This document shows positions 18,427 through 27,690 of a stretch of 64,000 nt of DNA, piece after piece. The translations under genes and the position numbers were made by a program. Origin of the DNA: Dyella subtropica (lineage in GTDB: Bacteria; Pseudomonadota; Gammaproteobacteria; Xanthomonadales; Rhodanobacteraceae). The number at the start of each line of letters is the position of its first letter. Position 1 is the stretch's first letter. The stretch spans positions 41,918-105,917 of the forward strand of contig NZ_JAPDPD010000020.1 in the NCBI RefSeq assembly GCF_026283965.1. Reading direction: 5' to 3'. The notes under the pieces were generated by a model, which worked only from the letters and a program-made list of their open reading frames with translations, was not told the DNA's origin and made no database searches.

Positions 18427-18536
18427 GAACAGTTCCCAACGGGCGACAAGGATTTGTCGCGACCGGATTAGGGGGGCCCGTCCTCAGGTACAGGTCCGGA
18501 ATCAGCAGTGCTTGCAGTACGAGTAGAGACACGCCA

Positions 18537-19967
18537 ATGCATACCTTCGATATCCCCGTCATCGAATCTGATGCCATCCGCGCCGACGCTGTCGTGTCGG
18601 CTCTCCAGTTTCTTGGTCACCGCCCTCAGCTTCGCGACGATTGCTTGACGGCCCGCGGTGCGGCGCAAGATTGGCGCGCGATCTATATCGGACACGTAAC
18701 CGATATCGACACCTTCCATCGGCAGCTCAATCAGCTGGGTGAACGCGAACGACAGCTGCCGATCCTGCTTGCATCGGACTCGCCGCTGGTCGGTGTTTTG
18801 ACGGCGATGGATTCCCGTCACGCCAGCCGGGTCGAACTGATCGAATTCCCGTTGCGCTATGAGCGCGTCGCCGAGGCCATGCGCAGCCTGCTCGCGCGCG
18901 CATCCGCCAGTCATCAAGGCCAGGGGCGTTTCGTTGGCAGCTCAAACACCATGAGTCGCGTGCACTCGCTGGTGCGACAGGTGGCGCCCTTCGATTCCAG
19001 CGTGCTGGTGTTGGGCGAATCCGGCACCGGCAAGGAAATGGCTGCGCGCATGATCCACGATTGCTCGACGCGAAGGGATCAACCGTTCATCGCCATAAAT
19101 TGCGGAGCGATTCCGGCGGAGCTGCTTGAGAGCGAGTTGTTCGGACACGAAAAGGGCGCATTTACCGGTGCGATCAGCTCCCGCAAAGGGCGGTTCGAGC
19201 TGGCTGAGGGGGGCACGCTGTTCCTCGACGAAATCGGCGACATGAGTCTGTCGATGCAGGTGAAGCTGCTGCGTGTGTTGCAAGAGCGCGTGTACGAACG
19301 CGTCGGCGGCAATCGCACACAGCGCTGCGATGTACGCATCATCGCGGCGACCCATCGCAATCTTGAGCAAGCCATCGCCAACGGCCAATTCCGCGAAGAC
19401 CTTTTCTATCGTCTCAGCGTGTTTCCGTTGGAGATGCCCTCGCTGCGTCAACATCTCGACGATCTGCCCGAGCTGATCGGCGAATTCAATCAGCGCCTGC
19501 TGCGTCGTGGACTTGGCGGTGTGCGCCTGAGTGTCGGTGCCATGAACGCGCTGCGCGGCTATCCGTGGCCGGGCAATGTGCGCGAGCTGTCGAATCTGAT
19601 CGAGCGTCTGGCGATCCTGTATCCCCACGGCGAGATTCGCGTCGGCGATCTGCCGGAAAAATATCGCGGCGCGCTTCCGACCGATGAGGTCTGCGGCGCA
19701 GCCCTCATCGCCCTGATGGAAGATCGCGCAAACACATCGTCGATGGCGCTGCCGGAGCTGGCGACCGAATCACTGGTCTTGCTGCCCGAAGGCGGTCTCG
19801 ATCTTAAAGATCATCTGGCTGACATCGAGGTGGGCTTGATCCGTCAAGCGCTCGACGCCACCGGCGGTGTGGTGGCGCATGCGGCGAAGTTGTTGCGCAT
19901 GCAACGCACGACGTTGGTGGAGAAGCTGCGCAAGTACGGCTTGCAGGCCAGCTTGCAGGTTTCGTGA
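18537..19967 (+). CDS. fleQ: Sigma-54-dependent flagellar master activator FleQ
   Basis: This 476-residue protein has a FleQ-type N-terminal domain (about 5-115), an AAA+ domain (about 132-370) and a C-terminal Fis-type helix-turn-helix (about 430-470). Walker A is GESGTGKE (160-167), the sigma-54 contact loop is GAFTGA (207-212) and Walker B is LFLDE (228-232), all intact. FleQ activates early flagellar operons and in Pseudomonas also responds to c-di-GMP and FleN. FleN is encoded downstream, as are three sigma-54 promoters as targets. Confidence 0.94.
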   Translation: MHTFDIPVIESDAIRADAVVSALQFLGHRPQLRDDCLTARGAAQDWRAIYIGHVTDIDTFHRQLNQLGERERQLPILLASDSPLVGVLTAMDSRHASRVELIEFPLRYERVAEAMRSLLARASASHQGQGRFVGSSNTMSRVHSLVRQVAPFDSSVLVLGESGTGKEMAARMIHDCSTRRDQPFIAINCGAIPAELLESELFGHEKGAFTGAISSRKGRFELAEGGTLFLDEIGDMSLSMQVKLLRVLQERVYERVGGNRTQRCDVRIIAATHRNLEQAIANGQFREDLFYRLSVFPLEMPSLRQHLDDLPELIGEFNQRLLRRGLGGVRLSVGAMNALRGYPWPGNVRELSNLIERLAILYPHGEIRVGDLPEKYRGALPTDEVCGAALIALMEDRANTSSMALPELATESLVLLPEGGLDLKDHLADIEVGLIRQALDATGGVVAHAAKLLRMQRTTLVEKLRKYGLQASLQVS

Positions 19968-19974
19968 AGCTTCG

Positions 19975-20350
19975 CTCCCTCTCCCTTTTGGGGAGAGGGT
20001 TGGGGTGAGGGGCGGGTGCTCGCGACAACCTCTCATTAGTCGTCACCCCGGCGCAGGCCGGGGTCCAGTGGCGTTGCCGTTTGATGTTCGCGTTGTCGCG
20101 ACCTGGCTCGCCTGCCGCGGGCTTTCGAACCGCTGTCGCGGTCCGAGTCACTTTCTCTTGCTTGCCCAAGAGAAAGTAACCAAAGAGAAGGGCACCCCGG
20201 TTACGCGCCCTCCGGCTTCGCCTGCGGGTTCGTGAGGTCTGGCCGGGCTTTTCGACACGACGTCCCTGTCGTGTCGAAAAGGCGCAGGCATCCATGCCTA
20301 CGCCCCCTTCGGGGCCTGATCGTCCAGCCCTCACCGCTGCACAGGGGACC
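19975..20350 (+). repeat. Family A intergenic repeat, one-armed copy (A3)
   Basis: This takes up the first half of the 700-base fleQ-fliE gap. It has the same block order as the copy after cheV: C-rich palindrome, GGTGCTCGCG, CGGCGCAGGCCGG stem, CTTTCTCTTG/CAAGAGAAAG hairpin, the conserved 14-bp stem at 20248-20261/20268-20281, and the end CCGCTGCACAGGGGACC. No supported gene lies in it. Confidence 0.8.
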
Positions 20351-20423
20351 CGTGCACGGCTCGCTGGCGCATCGCCGCGCGTTGCTCACCGCTGCACAGC
20401 GGCACAACGTCAAAAGCAAACCT

Positions 20424-20531
20424 GTAGGAGCGCACCCTGTGCGCGATTCGGCCCGACAGGGCCGCGCTCTTTCGACTCACTACTACCGGGCACTGCTTTG
20501 CAGAGCCTTCGCGCACAGGGTGCGCTCCTAC
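20424..20531 (+). repeat. REP doublet (REPIN) upstream of fliE
   Basis: The left unit GTAGGAGCGCACCCTGTGCG and the right unit GCGCACAGGGTGCGCTCCTA are inverted copies about 65 bases apart, each a small stem with a GTAG head. This is the classic REPIN form. It ends 39 bases before the fliE sigma-54 promoter. Confidence 0.8.
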
Positions 20532-20570
20532 CGATGCGTGATGCGCGTGCATTGCCACGTCGACAACACA

Positions 20571-20586
20571 TGGCACGCCTCGTGCA
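20571..20586 (+). promoter_or_regulatory. Sigma-54 promoter of the fliE operon
   Basis: TGGCACGCCTCGTGCA fits TGGCACG-N4-TTGCA with one change (G for the first T of TTGC) and correct GG-N10-GC spacing. The predicted start near 20597 lies about 30 bases before the first mini-ORF of the fliE leader. Confidence 0.8.
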
Positions 20587-20625
20587 TCTACCCACTTATT
20601 CGTGGTCACGCGTTGGAAATCCGTC

Positions 20626-20667
20626 ATGAGTCAGCCGTCATGAGTCAGCCGTTATGAGTCAGCCGTT
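20626..20667 (+). repeat. Three 14-bp tandem repeats forming overlapping mini-ORFs before fliE
   Basis: The unit ATGAGTCAGCCGTY occurs at 20626, 20640 and 20654, and the fliE start ATGAGTCAG at 20668 follows the same rhythm. Each unit is a five-codon reading frame (M-S-Q-P-S or M-S-Q-P-L) whose TGA stop overlaps the next ATG as ATGA. A weak ribosome site (GGAA at 20615-20618) lies only before the first ATG. No ribosome site directly precedes fliE. Confidence 0.85.
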
Positions 20668-20997
20668 ATGAGTCAGATCGATATCAACAGCATGTTGTCT
20701 CAGATGCGACAGCTCTCCACGCAGGTGCGCATGCCGGAGACTTCGTTCGCTCGCGCGGCGAATGCGGCGCAGGGTGAAGACTTTGGCGCGCTGTTGCGTC
20801 AATCAATCATCGCGGTCGGACAGACTCAGATGGAAGCCGGTCGGCTCGCCGCGTCGTTCGAGCGCGGCGATGAAGGTGCTGATCTGGGTCGCACGATGGT
20901 GGCGGTGCAGAAGGCCGGTCTCTCGCTGAGCGCGCTGACGGAAGTGCGTAACAGGATGGTGGATGCCTACAAGGACATCATGAATATGCCCGTTTGA
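20668..20997 (+). CDS. fliE: Flagellar hook-basal body adaptor FliE
   Basis: The 109-residue protein begins MSQIDINSMLSQMRQLSTQV. It ends with the FliE region MVAVQKAGLSLSALTEVRNR and VDAYKDIMNMPV. FliE links the MS ring to the proximal rod and is an early export substrate. It heads the fliE-fliK operon behind a sigma-54 promoter. Its start has no ribosome site of its own but overlaps the last mini-ORF of the leader, which suggests expression by re-initiation. Confidence 0.94.
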   Translation: MSQIDINSMLSQMRQLSTQVRMPETSFARAANAAQGEDFGALLRQSIIAVGQTQMEAGRLAASFERGDEGADLGRTMVAVQKAGLSLSALTEVRNRMVDAYKDIMNMPV

Positions 20998-21005
20998 GTG
21001 AGGCG

Positions 21006-21115
21006 TAAGGAGTGATGAGTGAGAGCGCGAAAATCGAGGCGCTCCGCGTGCTGGATGTGCCCAGCAATCCCACGTCCTGATCTCTTACTCCTCACTCCTC
21101 ATCACTCACTCCTGG
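21006..21115. repeat. Inverted repeat spacer between fliE and fliF
   Basis: GTAAGGAGTGATGAGTGAG (21005-21023) pairs imperfectly with CTCATCACTCACTCCT (21098-21113). This gives a long hairpin in the 169-base gap. The same GAGTGATGAGTG wording recurs between flhA and flhF. I see no gene in it. Confidence 0.5.
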
Positions 21116-21166
21116 CTCCATACCTTTCCCGCGTCTACGAACGCCTCCCGACCCTGAGCGACCTAA

Positions 21167-22852
21167 ATGGCCGAGAACGCCCTCGCGCAGTCCGACAACG
21201 GTACGCGCCTGGACCCCCTGAAGAATCTCGCGCAGAGCCCCGCCGCAAGGCAGCTGCTGTTGCTGATCGGCGTGGCGCTTGCGGTGGCGTTCGGTGTGGC
21301 TGTGGTGTTGTGGTCGCGCGGTCCGAACTTTGCGTTGTTGTATGCAGGGCTCGATCAGAAAGATGCCGCCGCGGTAACGCAGGCGTTGCAGGCATCCAAT
21401 ACGCCGTATCAGTTGGGCACGGATGGCTCGTCGATCTCGGTGCCAGCGGCGAGTCTCGCCGCCGTGAAGTTGAAACTCGCCGCGCAGGGCCTGCCGCAGG
21501 GCAGCGTCGGCAGCACCAGCGTGCCGGGTGCCGACTCGCCATTCGGTATGAGCGATCTGGCTGAGCGCACGCGTTACCAGCAGATGCTGGAGACGGACCT
21601 GGGTAACACCATCGCCGGGCTGCAGTCGGTGCGCGCCGCGCGTGTGCATCTGGCGCTGCCCAAGCCCTCCGCCTTCATTCGCGACAATCATCAGGCCAGC
21701 GCATCCGTGCTGGTCACGCTTTATTCGGGACGCCAGCTGGATGCCAGCCAGGTGGCGGCGATCGTGCATCTGGTGTCGTCCAGCGTGCCCGAACTCGATC
21801 CGAAGCAGGTGTCCGTGGTCGATCAACAAGGCCAGCTGCTCACCACCACCGATCCGGATAACGCCGCCGCGGTGGGCGACAGCCGGCTGCGTCTGGCTAC
21901 GCGTATCGAGAACACCTACGCGCAGCGTATCGAGGCATTGCTGACGCCCTTGGTGGGGCCGGGCAAGGTGCGCGCGCAGGTCTACGCGGATCTTGATTTC
22001 AGCCAGACCGAGAAGGCCACCGAGACCTACGATCACGAACACCCCGCGCTGCGCAGCGAGCAGACCAGCAGCCAGCAACACAAGGACGGCGCGGATAGCG
22101 GCGCCGTGCCCGGCGCCCTGAGCAATCAGCCGCCGAACACCACGGCGCAGCCCACCGCGGCGAAGCCCGGAGCCGGTGGTGCGGGCGCCGCCAAGACGAC
22201 GGCCACCGCTTCATCGGGCAGCGGCGAAAACTCCAGCAGCGCCACGCGCAATTACGAACTCGATCGCACCATCAGTCACGTCACCGACCCGGCAGGCCGC
22301 CTCGCGCGTCTTACCGTGGCCGTGGTGGTCGACAACAAACTGGCGAGCGGGGACAAGGGCCCCAGCAGCGTGCCGTTCACGCCGCAGGAGCTGGGGCACC
22401 TCACCGAACTGGCCAAGAACGCCGTGGGCTATAGCGAAGCGCGCGGCGACAGCGTCAGCGTGATCAATCAGCCGTTCCACAACGCGTCGGGAGAAGAAAC
22501 GCCGGCGGAGCAACCGTTCTGGCAACGCCCCGGCATGATCGATCTGATCAAGCAGGGCGGTGGCGTGTTGATCGCACTGGTGATCGCCTTCGGTCTGCTG
22601 CGGCCGCTGCTGCGCGGCGTATTCAAGGGACCGGTTCCGGCCATGCAGGCGGCGCTGCCGTCGCCGCTGCCCACGGTGTCGGTGCGCATCCAGGACGAAC
22701 CCGAGAATGAAGGCGACGCGCGCATGCGGCTCAATGCGCTGTCGGCGACGTCGTACGAACAACGTGTCGGCTTGGCCAGGCGCATGGTCAACGACAACCC
22801 CAAACAGGTGGCGCAGGTCGTGAAGAATTGGGTGGGCGAGGATGGCGGCTGA
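21167..22852 (+). CDS. fliF: Flagellar MS-ring protein FliF
   Basis: The protein is 561 residues. It has an N-terminal membrane helix (about 29-48), periplasmic ring-building domains with RTRYQQMLETDLGNTI and VRAARVHLALPKPSAF, a low-complexity Ala/Gly/Thr-rich stretch (about 315-360), a second membrane helix (about 460-485) and a FliG-binding C-terminus. It forms the MS ring in the inner membrane. The frame starts with ATG at 21167. The end overlaps fliG by 11 bases. Confidence 0.95.
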   Translation: MAENALAQSDNGTRLDPLKNLAQSPAARQLLLLIGVALAVAFGVAVVLWSRGPNFALLYAGLDQKDAAAVTQALQASNTPYQLGTDGSSISVPAASLAAVKLKLAAQGLPQGSVGSTSVPGADSPFGMSDLAERTRYQQMLETDLGNTIAGLQSVRAARVHLALPKPSAFIRDNHQASASVLVTLYSGRQLDASQVAAIVHLVSSSVPELDPKQVSVVDQQGQLLTTTDPDNAAAVGDSRLRLATRIENTYAQRIEALLTPLVGPGKVRAQVYADLDFSQTEKATETYDHEHPALRSEQTSSQQHKDGADSGAVPGALSNQPPNTTAQPTAAKPGAGGAGAAKTTATASSGSGENSSSATRNYELDRTISHVTDPAGRLARLTVAVVVDNKLASGDKGPSSVPFTPQELGHLTELAKNAVGYSEARGDSVSVINQPFHNASGEETPAEQPFWQRPGMIDLIKQGGGVLIALVIAFGLLRPLLRGVFKGPVPAMQAALPSPLPTVSVRIQDEPENEGDARMRLNALSATSYEQRVGLARRMVNDNPKQVAQVVKNWVGEDGG

Positions 22853-23852
22853 TCAATCCCATATCAACGGCGCGCAGCGCGCGGCGATCCTCCTGCTGAC
22901 GCTGGGCGAGCAGGAGGCGGCCGAGGTGCTCAAGCACCTGTCCGCGCGCGACGTGCAGGCGGTGGGGCAGGCGATGGCCGCCCTCACCAACGTGTCGCGC
23001 GACCAGGTGGAGTTCGTGCTCGGTCGTCTCGATGAGGACATGGGGCGCCATACCTCGCTCGGTGTCGGCACCGAGGAATACATCCGCAAGATCCTGGTCA
23101 ACGCACTGGGCGAGAACAAAGCGGGCGGCTTGATCGATCGCATCCTGCTCGGCCGCACGAGTAAGGGGCTGGAGTCGCTGAAGTGGATGGAGAGCCGTGC
23201 CATCGCGGAGATGATCGGCCAGGAGCATCCGCAGATCATCGCGCTGGTGCTGGCGCATCTGGAGCCGGACCAGGCCGCCGAAGTGATCGGCTACATGCCG
23301 CCGCGCGTACGCAGCGATGCCGTGATGCGCATCGCCACGCTCGACGGTGTGCAGCCGCATGCCTTGAACGAGCTGGACGAGATCATGGAGCGCCAGTTCT
23401 CCGGCAACACCAACAAACTCAAATCCGCCAACGTGGGTGGACTGAAGGCGGCGGCGGACATCCTCAACGCGATGGAGTCCAGCCGCGAAGCCGAGCTGAT
23501 GGCATCGATCCGTGGCCACGACTCGTCACTGAGCGGCCGCATCGAAGAACTGATGTTCGTGTTCGAAGATCTGGGCGACCTGGACGACCGCAGCATGCAG
23601 GCGCTGCTGCGCGAGGTGCCGTCGGCACGCCTGGTCACGGCGCTGAAGGGCGCAGAAGCGAGCGTGCGCGAACGCATCTTCGCCAACATGTCCAAGCGCG
23701 CCGCCGACATGTTGCGCGACGATCTGGAAGTGAAGGGGCCGGTGCGTCTCAGCGAAGTGGACGCGGCGCAGAAAGAAGTGCTGCAGATCGCACGCAAGTT
23801 GGCCGATGCCGGGCAGATCAGCCTGCAGGCCGGCGGTGACGAGTTCGTCTGA
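22842..23852 (+). CDS. fliG: Flagellar motor switch protein FliG
   Basis: The 336-residue protein has the three FliG domains: an N-terminal FliF-binding part, a middle domain with the EHPQIIALVLAHLEPDQAAE motif, and a C-terminal torque domain with FVFEDLGDLDDRSMQALLRE. FliG forms the rotor face that meets the stator (motC/motD here) and changes direction when CheY-P binds the switch. It overlaps both fliF and fliH. Confidence 0.96.
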   Translation: MAADQSHINGAQRAAILLLTLGEQEAAEVLKHLSARDVQAVGQAMAALTNVSRDQVEFVLGRLDEDMGRHTSLGVGTEEYIRKILVNALGENKAGGLIDRILLGRTSKGLESLKWMESRAIAEMIGQEHPQIIALVLAHLEPDQAAEVIGYMPPRVRSDAVMRIATLDGVQPHALNELDEIMERQFSGNTNKLKSANVGGLKAAADILNAMESSREAELMASIRGHDSSLSGRIEELMFVFEDLGDLDDRSMQALLREVPSARLVTALKGAEASVRERIFANMSKRAADMLRDDLEVKGPVRLSEVDAAQKEVLQIARKLADAGQISLQAGGDEFV

Positions 23853-24502
23853 TGGGAGTCATGCTCACGCGCGAGGAGATGGCCGACTACCTGCGCTGGG
23901 AGCCGCCGCAGGTAGGCGCCATGCCCGCATCGGCGGCAGAGCCCGTGGCCGCGTCCGCGCCGCCCACGGTGGCCGATCTGGAAGCGCTGGAACGCGAAGC
24001 GCATGACGAAGGTTATGCCACCGGCCTCGCCGAAGGACGTGCCGCAGCGACGCATGAGCTGGCCGCGCAGCAGGCGCGCCTGGAGAGTTTGTTCGCCTCT
24101 GCCTCGCGTCCGCTGGAGTCTCTGGACGATCTGACCGAGCTGGAACTGGCGCGGCTGGCGATGGTGGTGGCGCGTCGAGTGGTAGCACGCGAGCTGCAAC
24201 TCAGTCCCGATCTGATCGTGCAAACCGTGCGCCAGGCTGCGATGGCGTTGCCGTCGGCCACGCGCAGGGTACGCGTCTATGTGAATCCAAGCGACTTGGT
24301 ATTGATCCGCGCGCAAGAAGCCACCGAAGCCCATTGGGAATTGCACGCCGACCCCACCCTGCAACCTGGCGATTGCCGCCTGGAAAGCGAGCACTCTCGA
24401 TTGGATGCGCGCGTCGACGTGCGTCTGGCCGCCGTGATCGACGCCGTGCTTGGCGACGAAAGCGCCGATCTCTACAACGAACTGGATGGCGTCGTGCCAT
24501 GA
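23852..24502 (+). CDS. fliH: Flagellar export regulator FliH
   Basis: The product is 216 residues. The centre holds [20 protein letters not shown], the glycine-spaced helix region typical of FliH, and the C-terminal half is V-ATPase E-subunit-like. FliH dimers bind and restrain the FliI ATPase and bring it to the export gate. It shares a base with fliG and overlaps the fliI start by four bases (ATGA). Confidence 0.9.
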   Translation: MGVMLTREEMADYLRWEPPQVGAMPASAAEPVAASAPPTVADLEALEREAHDEGYATGLAEGRAAATHELAAQQARLESLFASASRPLESLDDLTELELARLAMVVARRVVARELQLSPDLIVQTVRQAAMALPSATRRVRVYVNPSDLVLIRAQEATEAHWELHADPTLQPGDCRLESEHSRLDARVDVRLAAVIDAVLGDESADLYNELDGVVP

Positions 24503-25869
24503 GCACACAAGGCGCCGCACCAGCGTCACGCCAGCAACGCTGGCAAGAGCGCTTGGCGCGTCGTCGACGCCGCGCCGAAGCAGCCGAGCCACTGGTCGTG
24601 GAAGGGCGCTTGCGTCGTGTGGTCGGACTGACGCTGGAAGCCGAAGGCTGTGAAGCGCCGCTCGGTTCGCGCTGCATGGTCGCCACGGCGAACGGCGCCG
24701 AACTGGAAACCGAAGTGGTCGGCTTCGCCGATGAGCGCCTGTTGCTGATGCCGGTCACCGAGATGCACGGCGTGCTGCCGAATGCTCGCGTGCGGCCCAG
24801 CGGCCAGGCCGGTGGCTTGCCTGTGGGCGCAGCGTTGCTGGGCCGCGTGATCGGCGCCGACGGCGTGCCGCTCGATGGAATGGGGCCGCTGGAAGTGGAC
24901 GATCAGGCCGTGCTGAAAGGCGCGCCGATCAACCCGATGGAACGCAAACCCATCGACACGCCGCTCGATACCGGCGTGCGCGCGATCAACGCCATGCTCA
25001 CCGTGGGGCGCGGTCAGCGCCTCGGCCTGTTTGCCGGTTCCGGCGTGGGCAAGTCGACCTTGCTGGGCATGATGACGCGCTATACCGATGCCGACGTCGT
25101 CGTGGTCGGCCTGATCGGCGAGCGTGGCCGCGAAGTGAAGGAATTCGTCGAACATACACTGGGCGCAGAAGGCCGTGCCCGCGCGGTGATCGTCGCTGCG
25201 CCAGCCGACGCGCCGCCACTCAAACGCCTGCGTGGTGCGCAATACGCTACGGCGATTGCGGAATGGTTTCGCGATCGTGGGCAACGCGTGTTGTTGCTGA
25301 TGGATTCGATTACCCGCTATGCGCAGGCACAGCGCGAAATCGCCCTGGCGATCGGCGAGCCGCCCGCCACTAAGGGCTACCCGCCGTCCGTGTTCGCCCT
25401 GTTGCCGGCCCTGGTCGAGCGCGCCGGTAACGATGCCGAGGGGCGCGGTTCGATCACCGCGTTCTACACCGTGCTGACCGAGGGCGACGACTATCGCCAC
25501 GACCCGATCGCCGATGCCTCGCGCGCGATTCTTGACGGCCACATCGTGCTTTCGCGCGACTTGGCCGAAGCCGGCCATTACCCGGCCATCGACATCGAAG
25601 CCTCGATCAGCCGCGTGATGCCGGCCGTGGTGGCGCGCGACCATCTGCGGGCGGCGCAGCGCTTTCGTCAGGTCTATTCCGCGTATCGCCAGCAACGCGA
25701 TCTGATCGCTGTGGGTGCGTATCAGAAGGGCTCCGATCCCGCGGTGGACCAGGCCATCGCCCTGTGGCCACGTTTGCGCGGCTTTCTGCAGCAAGAGGTC
25801 GACGAACCCACATTGCTGGACCAGTCGGTCGCGATGCTCCAAAACATCGCAGCCGAGGTGAACGGATGA
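24499..25869 (+). CDS. fliI: Flagellar export ATPase FliI
   Basis: The 456-residue protein is an F1-beta-like ATPase with Walker A GSGVGKST (180-187), a following [15 protein letters not shown] motif and a [16 protein letters not shown] block. It forms a hexamer that unfolds export substrates. The ATG at 24499 overlaps the fliH stop and was preferred to the in-frame start within fliH. Its stop overlaps the fliJ start in the same way, so fliH-fliI-fliJ are coupled. Confidence 0.96.
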   Translation: MSTQGAAPASRQQRWQERLARRRRRAEAAEPLVVEGRLRRVVGLTLEAEGCEAPLGSRCMVATANGAELETEVVGFADERLLLMPVTEMHGVLPNARVRPSGQAGGLPVGAALLGRVIGADGVPLDGMGPLEVDDQAVLKGAPINPMERKPIDTPLDTGVRAINAMLTVGRGQRLGLFAGSGVGKSTLLGMMTRYTDADVVVVGLIGERGREVKEFVEHTLGAEGRARAVIVAAPADAPPLKRLRGAQYATAIAEWFRDRGQRVLLLMDSITRYAQAQREIALAIGEPPATKGYPPSVFALLPALVERAGNDAEGRGSITAFYTVLTEGDDYRHDPIADASRAILDGHIVLSRDLAEAGHYPAIDIEASISRVMPAVVARDHLRAAQRFRQVYSAYRQQRDLIAVGAYQKGSDPAVDQAIALWPRLRGFLQQEVDEPTLLDQSVAMLQNIAAEVNG

Positions 25870-26312
25870 AGTCGCGCGCCAGCCAACTCACTCCGGCCGT
25901 GGATCAGGCGCGCCAGCATTGTGAGGATGCCGTGCAGCGTCTGGCCGAACAACAGCGACGCTTTGCCGACGCCGAGCGCCAGCTGGCCGAATTGCGCCGC
26001 TACCACGCCGAATACGCCATCGGCGCCAAGAACGGTGGGCTCAGCGTGACCGCGCTGCTCAATCAACAGCACTTTGCGGAAAAGATCGATCGCGCGATCG
26101 GCCAGCAGATCCACGAGGTAGAGCGTCAGCGCCGCCTGCTGGAACAAGCCGGCGGCGCCTGGCGCGCGGCGCATGCACGCGAGAAGGCGCTCGACAGTGT
26201 GGTCGACCGCTATCGCGAGCAGGGGCAGCGGAGCGAAGAGCGCCGCGAACAGAACGACATCGACGAACGCATGCAAAACCGCCGCACGCCGCCACGCGTG
26301 TCCAAGGCCTGA
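25866..26312 (+). CDS. fliJ: Flagellar export chaperone FliJ
   Basis: This 148-residue protein is almost wholly coiled coil and rich in Gln, Arg and Glu (for example [20 protein letters not shown]). That is the expected form for FliJ, the stalk of the FliI ring. It follows fliI with a four-base overlap and precedes fliK. The call relies on coiled-coil character, length and position, because FliJ sequence is poorly conserved. Confidence 0.88.
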   Translation: MKSRASQLTPAVDQARQHCEDAVQRLAEQQRRFADAERQLAELRRYHAEYAIGAKNGGLSVTALLNQQHFAEKIDRAIGQQIHEVERQRRLLEQAGGAWRAAHAREKALDSVVDRYREQGQRSEERREQNDIDERMQNRRTPPRVSKA

Positions 26313-26327
26313 CCGGAGTTAGTCACC

Positions 26328-27578
26328 ATGAGTCTCTCCATTCCCATGCCCGCCAAAACCGCCGCCATCTCCCATGCGAGCGATCCGGTACGGAGCTTGT
26401 CGCCGGACACCGCCGCGCAAACAGATCATGGTGCTTTCGGCCGTCAGTTGCATGCGGCGAAAAGCCAGGCGGGCAATGCCCCCGCACCTGCGCGGCCAGC
26501 GTCGAAGACGACGGCCGTGCGGACGCGTTCAACGACACACGCCACGCAGCCGTCCACGGCTTCGCAGAGTAAGACGTCCGCCGACGCGCCACCGTCTTCC
26601 GCGTCCGCATCGTCAACCGGATCGACAGACGTCTCGATGCAAGCATCAGAGACCTCGGGCAAGAATCCGGACACTGCCAAGACGGACAGCAACGCCAGCA
26701 AGCAGGCACCGCTGGCGGTGATGTTGAGCATGTTTGGTCCTATCCCGTTGGCGGCGACACCCGTGGTTGCCGCCGCGCCGGTCCAAGGCGATGGCGCGCT
26801 GGGTGGTGTGGCAGCGCAAGCGACCACATCCGGCCTGCCGGCGTCGATCCTCGCCGGCATCAAGGCAGCGACGGCCGCCGTCGCCACGGTCGATCCGGCC
26901 ATGACCAATTCAGCGGGCGCAAAGCCAGGAACCGCCAATGGCGACGGCGATACGACGGAGACCGTCGACGCTTCGTCGGCGAACATGGCGATGACCGCGG
27001 AAAAATCGGTGATCCAGGCCCTGGCCGCAGCGACTCATGGCGATGGCGCGTCGAACCAGCAGAGTGGCGAGCGCAAAGACGATGCGCAACCAAACATGCT
27101 CAGCGGTCTGATCCCGCTCAGCGGCAACCTGTCGACACCCGCCACGTCAGCCGCGCATGCGCTCACCATGACAGCACCGGCCGGCACGCCGACCTTTACT
27201 CAGGAACTGGGCCAGCAGGTCGCGTGGCTGGGCGGTCAACAAGTGAAAGAGGCCCGCATCCGGTTGCAACCGCAAGAGCTCGGCACGTTGGACGTCAAAG
27301 TCAGCGTCGAACACAACCGCGTCGACGTCAGCTTCACGGCGCAACATTCAGCCGCCGTCACCGCCGTGCAGCAAAGCCTTGGTCAATTGGATTTGATGTT
27401 GGCCGGGCAAGGCTTGTCATTAGGGCAGGCGCACGTAGGGCAGCAGGATCGTGGTCGTGCAGGGCAGGGCGGCACAGGCGCGACGGCGAGTCAGGCAGAC
27501 GAGGCAGAGCCGGTCGCTCAATCCGCGGCAGTGGCCGTGCGCACCGTTGCACTGGGTTTGCTGGATACCTTTGCCTAG
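26328..27578 (+). CDS. fliK: Flagellar hook-length control protein FliK
   Basis: The 416-residue protein has a long Ala/Ser/Thr-rich N-terminal ruler region and a conserved C-terminal hook-length domain (about 285-380) with ARIRLQPQELGTLDVKVSVE and VQQSLGQLDLMLAGQGL. FliK measures hook length and switches the export gate (FlhB) to filament substrates. It is the last flagellar gene before the 19-kb non-flagellar block. Confidence 0.92.
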   Translation: MSLSIPMPAKTAAISHASDPVRSLSPDTAAQTDHGAFGRQLHAAKSQAGNAPAPARPASKTTAVRTRSTTHATQPSTASQSKTSADAPPSSASASSTGSTDVSMQASETSGKNPDTAKTDSNASKQAPLAVMLSMFGPIPLAATPVVAAAPVQGDGALGGVAAQATTSGLPASILAGIKAATAAVATVDPAMTNSAGAKPGTANGDGDTTETVDASSANMAMTAEKSVIQALAAATHGDGASNQQSGERKDDAQPNMLSGLIPLSGNLSTPATSAAHALTMTAPAGTPTFTQELGQQVAWLGGQQVKEARIRLQPQELGTLDVKVSVEHNRVDVSFTAQHSAAVTAVQQSLGQLDLMLAGQGLSLGQAHVGQQDRGRAGQGGTGATASQADEAEPVAQSAAVAVRTVALGLLDTFA

Positions 27579-27690
27579 CTCCGTGCGCTGGCAAGTTCGT
27601 ATCACCCACTCTTGGCTTCTATCGGGCGCTGCGATTGAACCGGCAGATGGGCAAGTTGGGGACGTCTGCTTTTGAACCGGACGTTGGATG

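Noticed and set aside
20232..20657. Plus-strand frame of 141 codons before fliE
   Set aside because: It runs through repeat and REPIN sequence, and its last codons are merely the second mini-ORF in the fliE leader.
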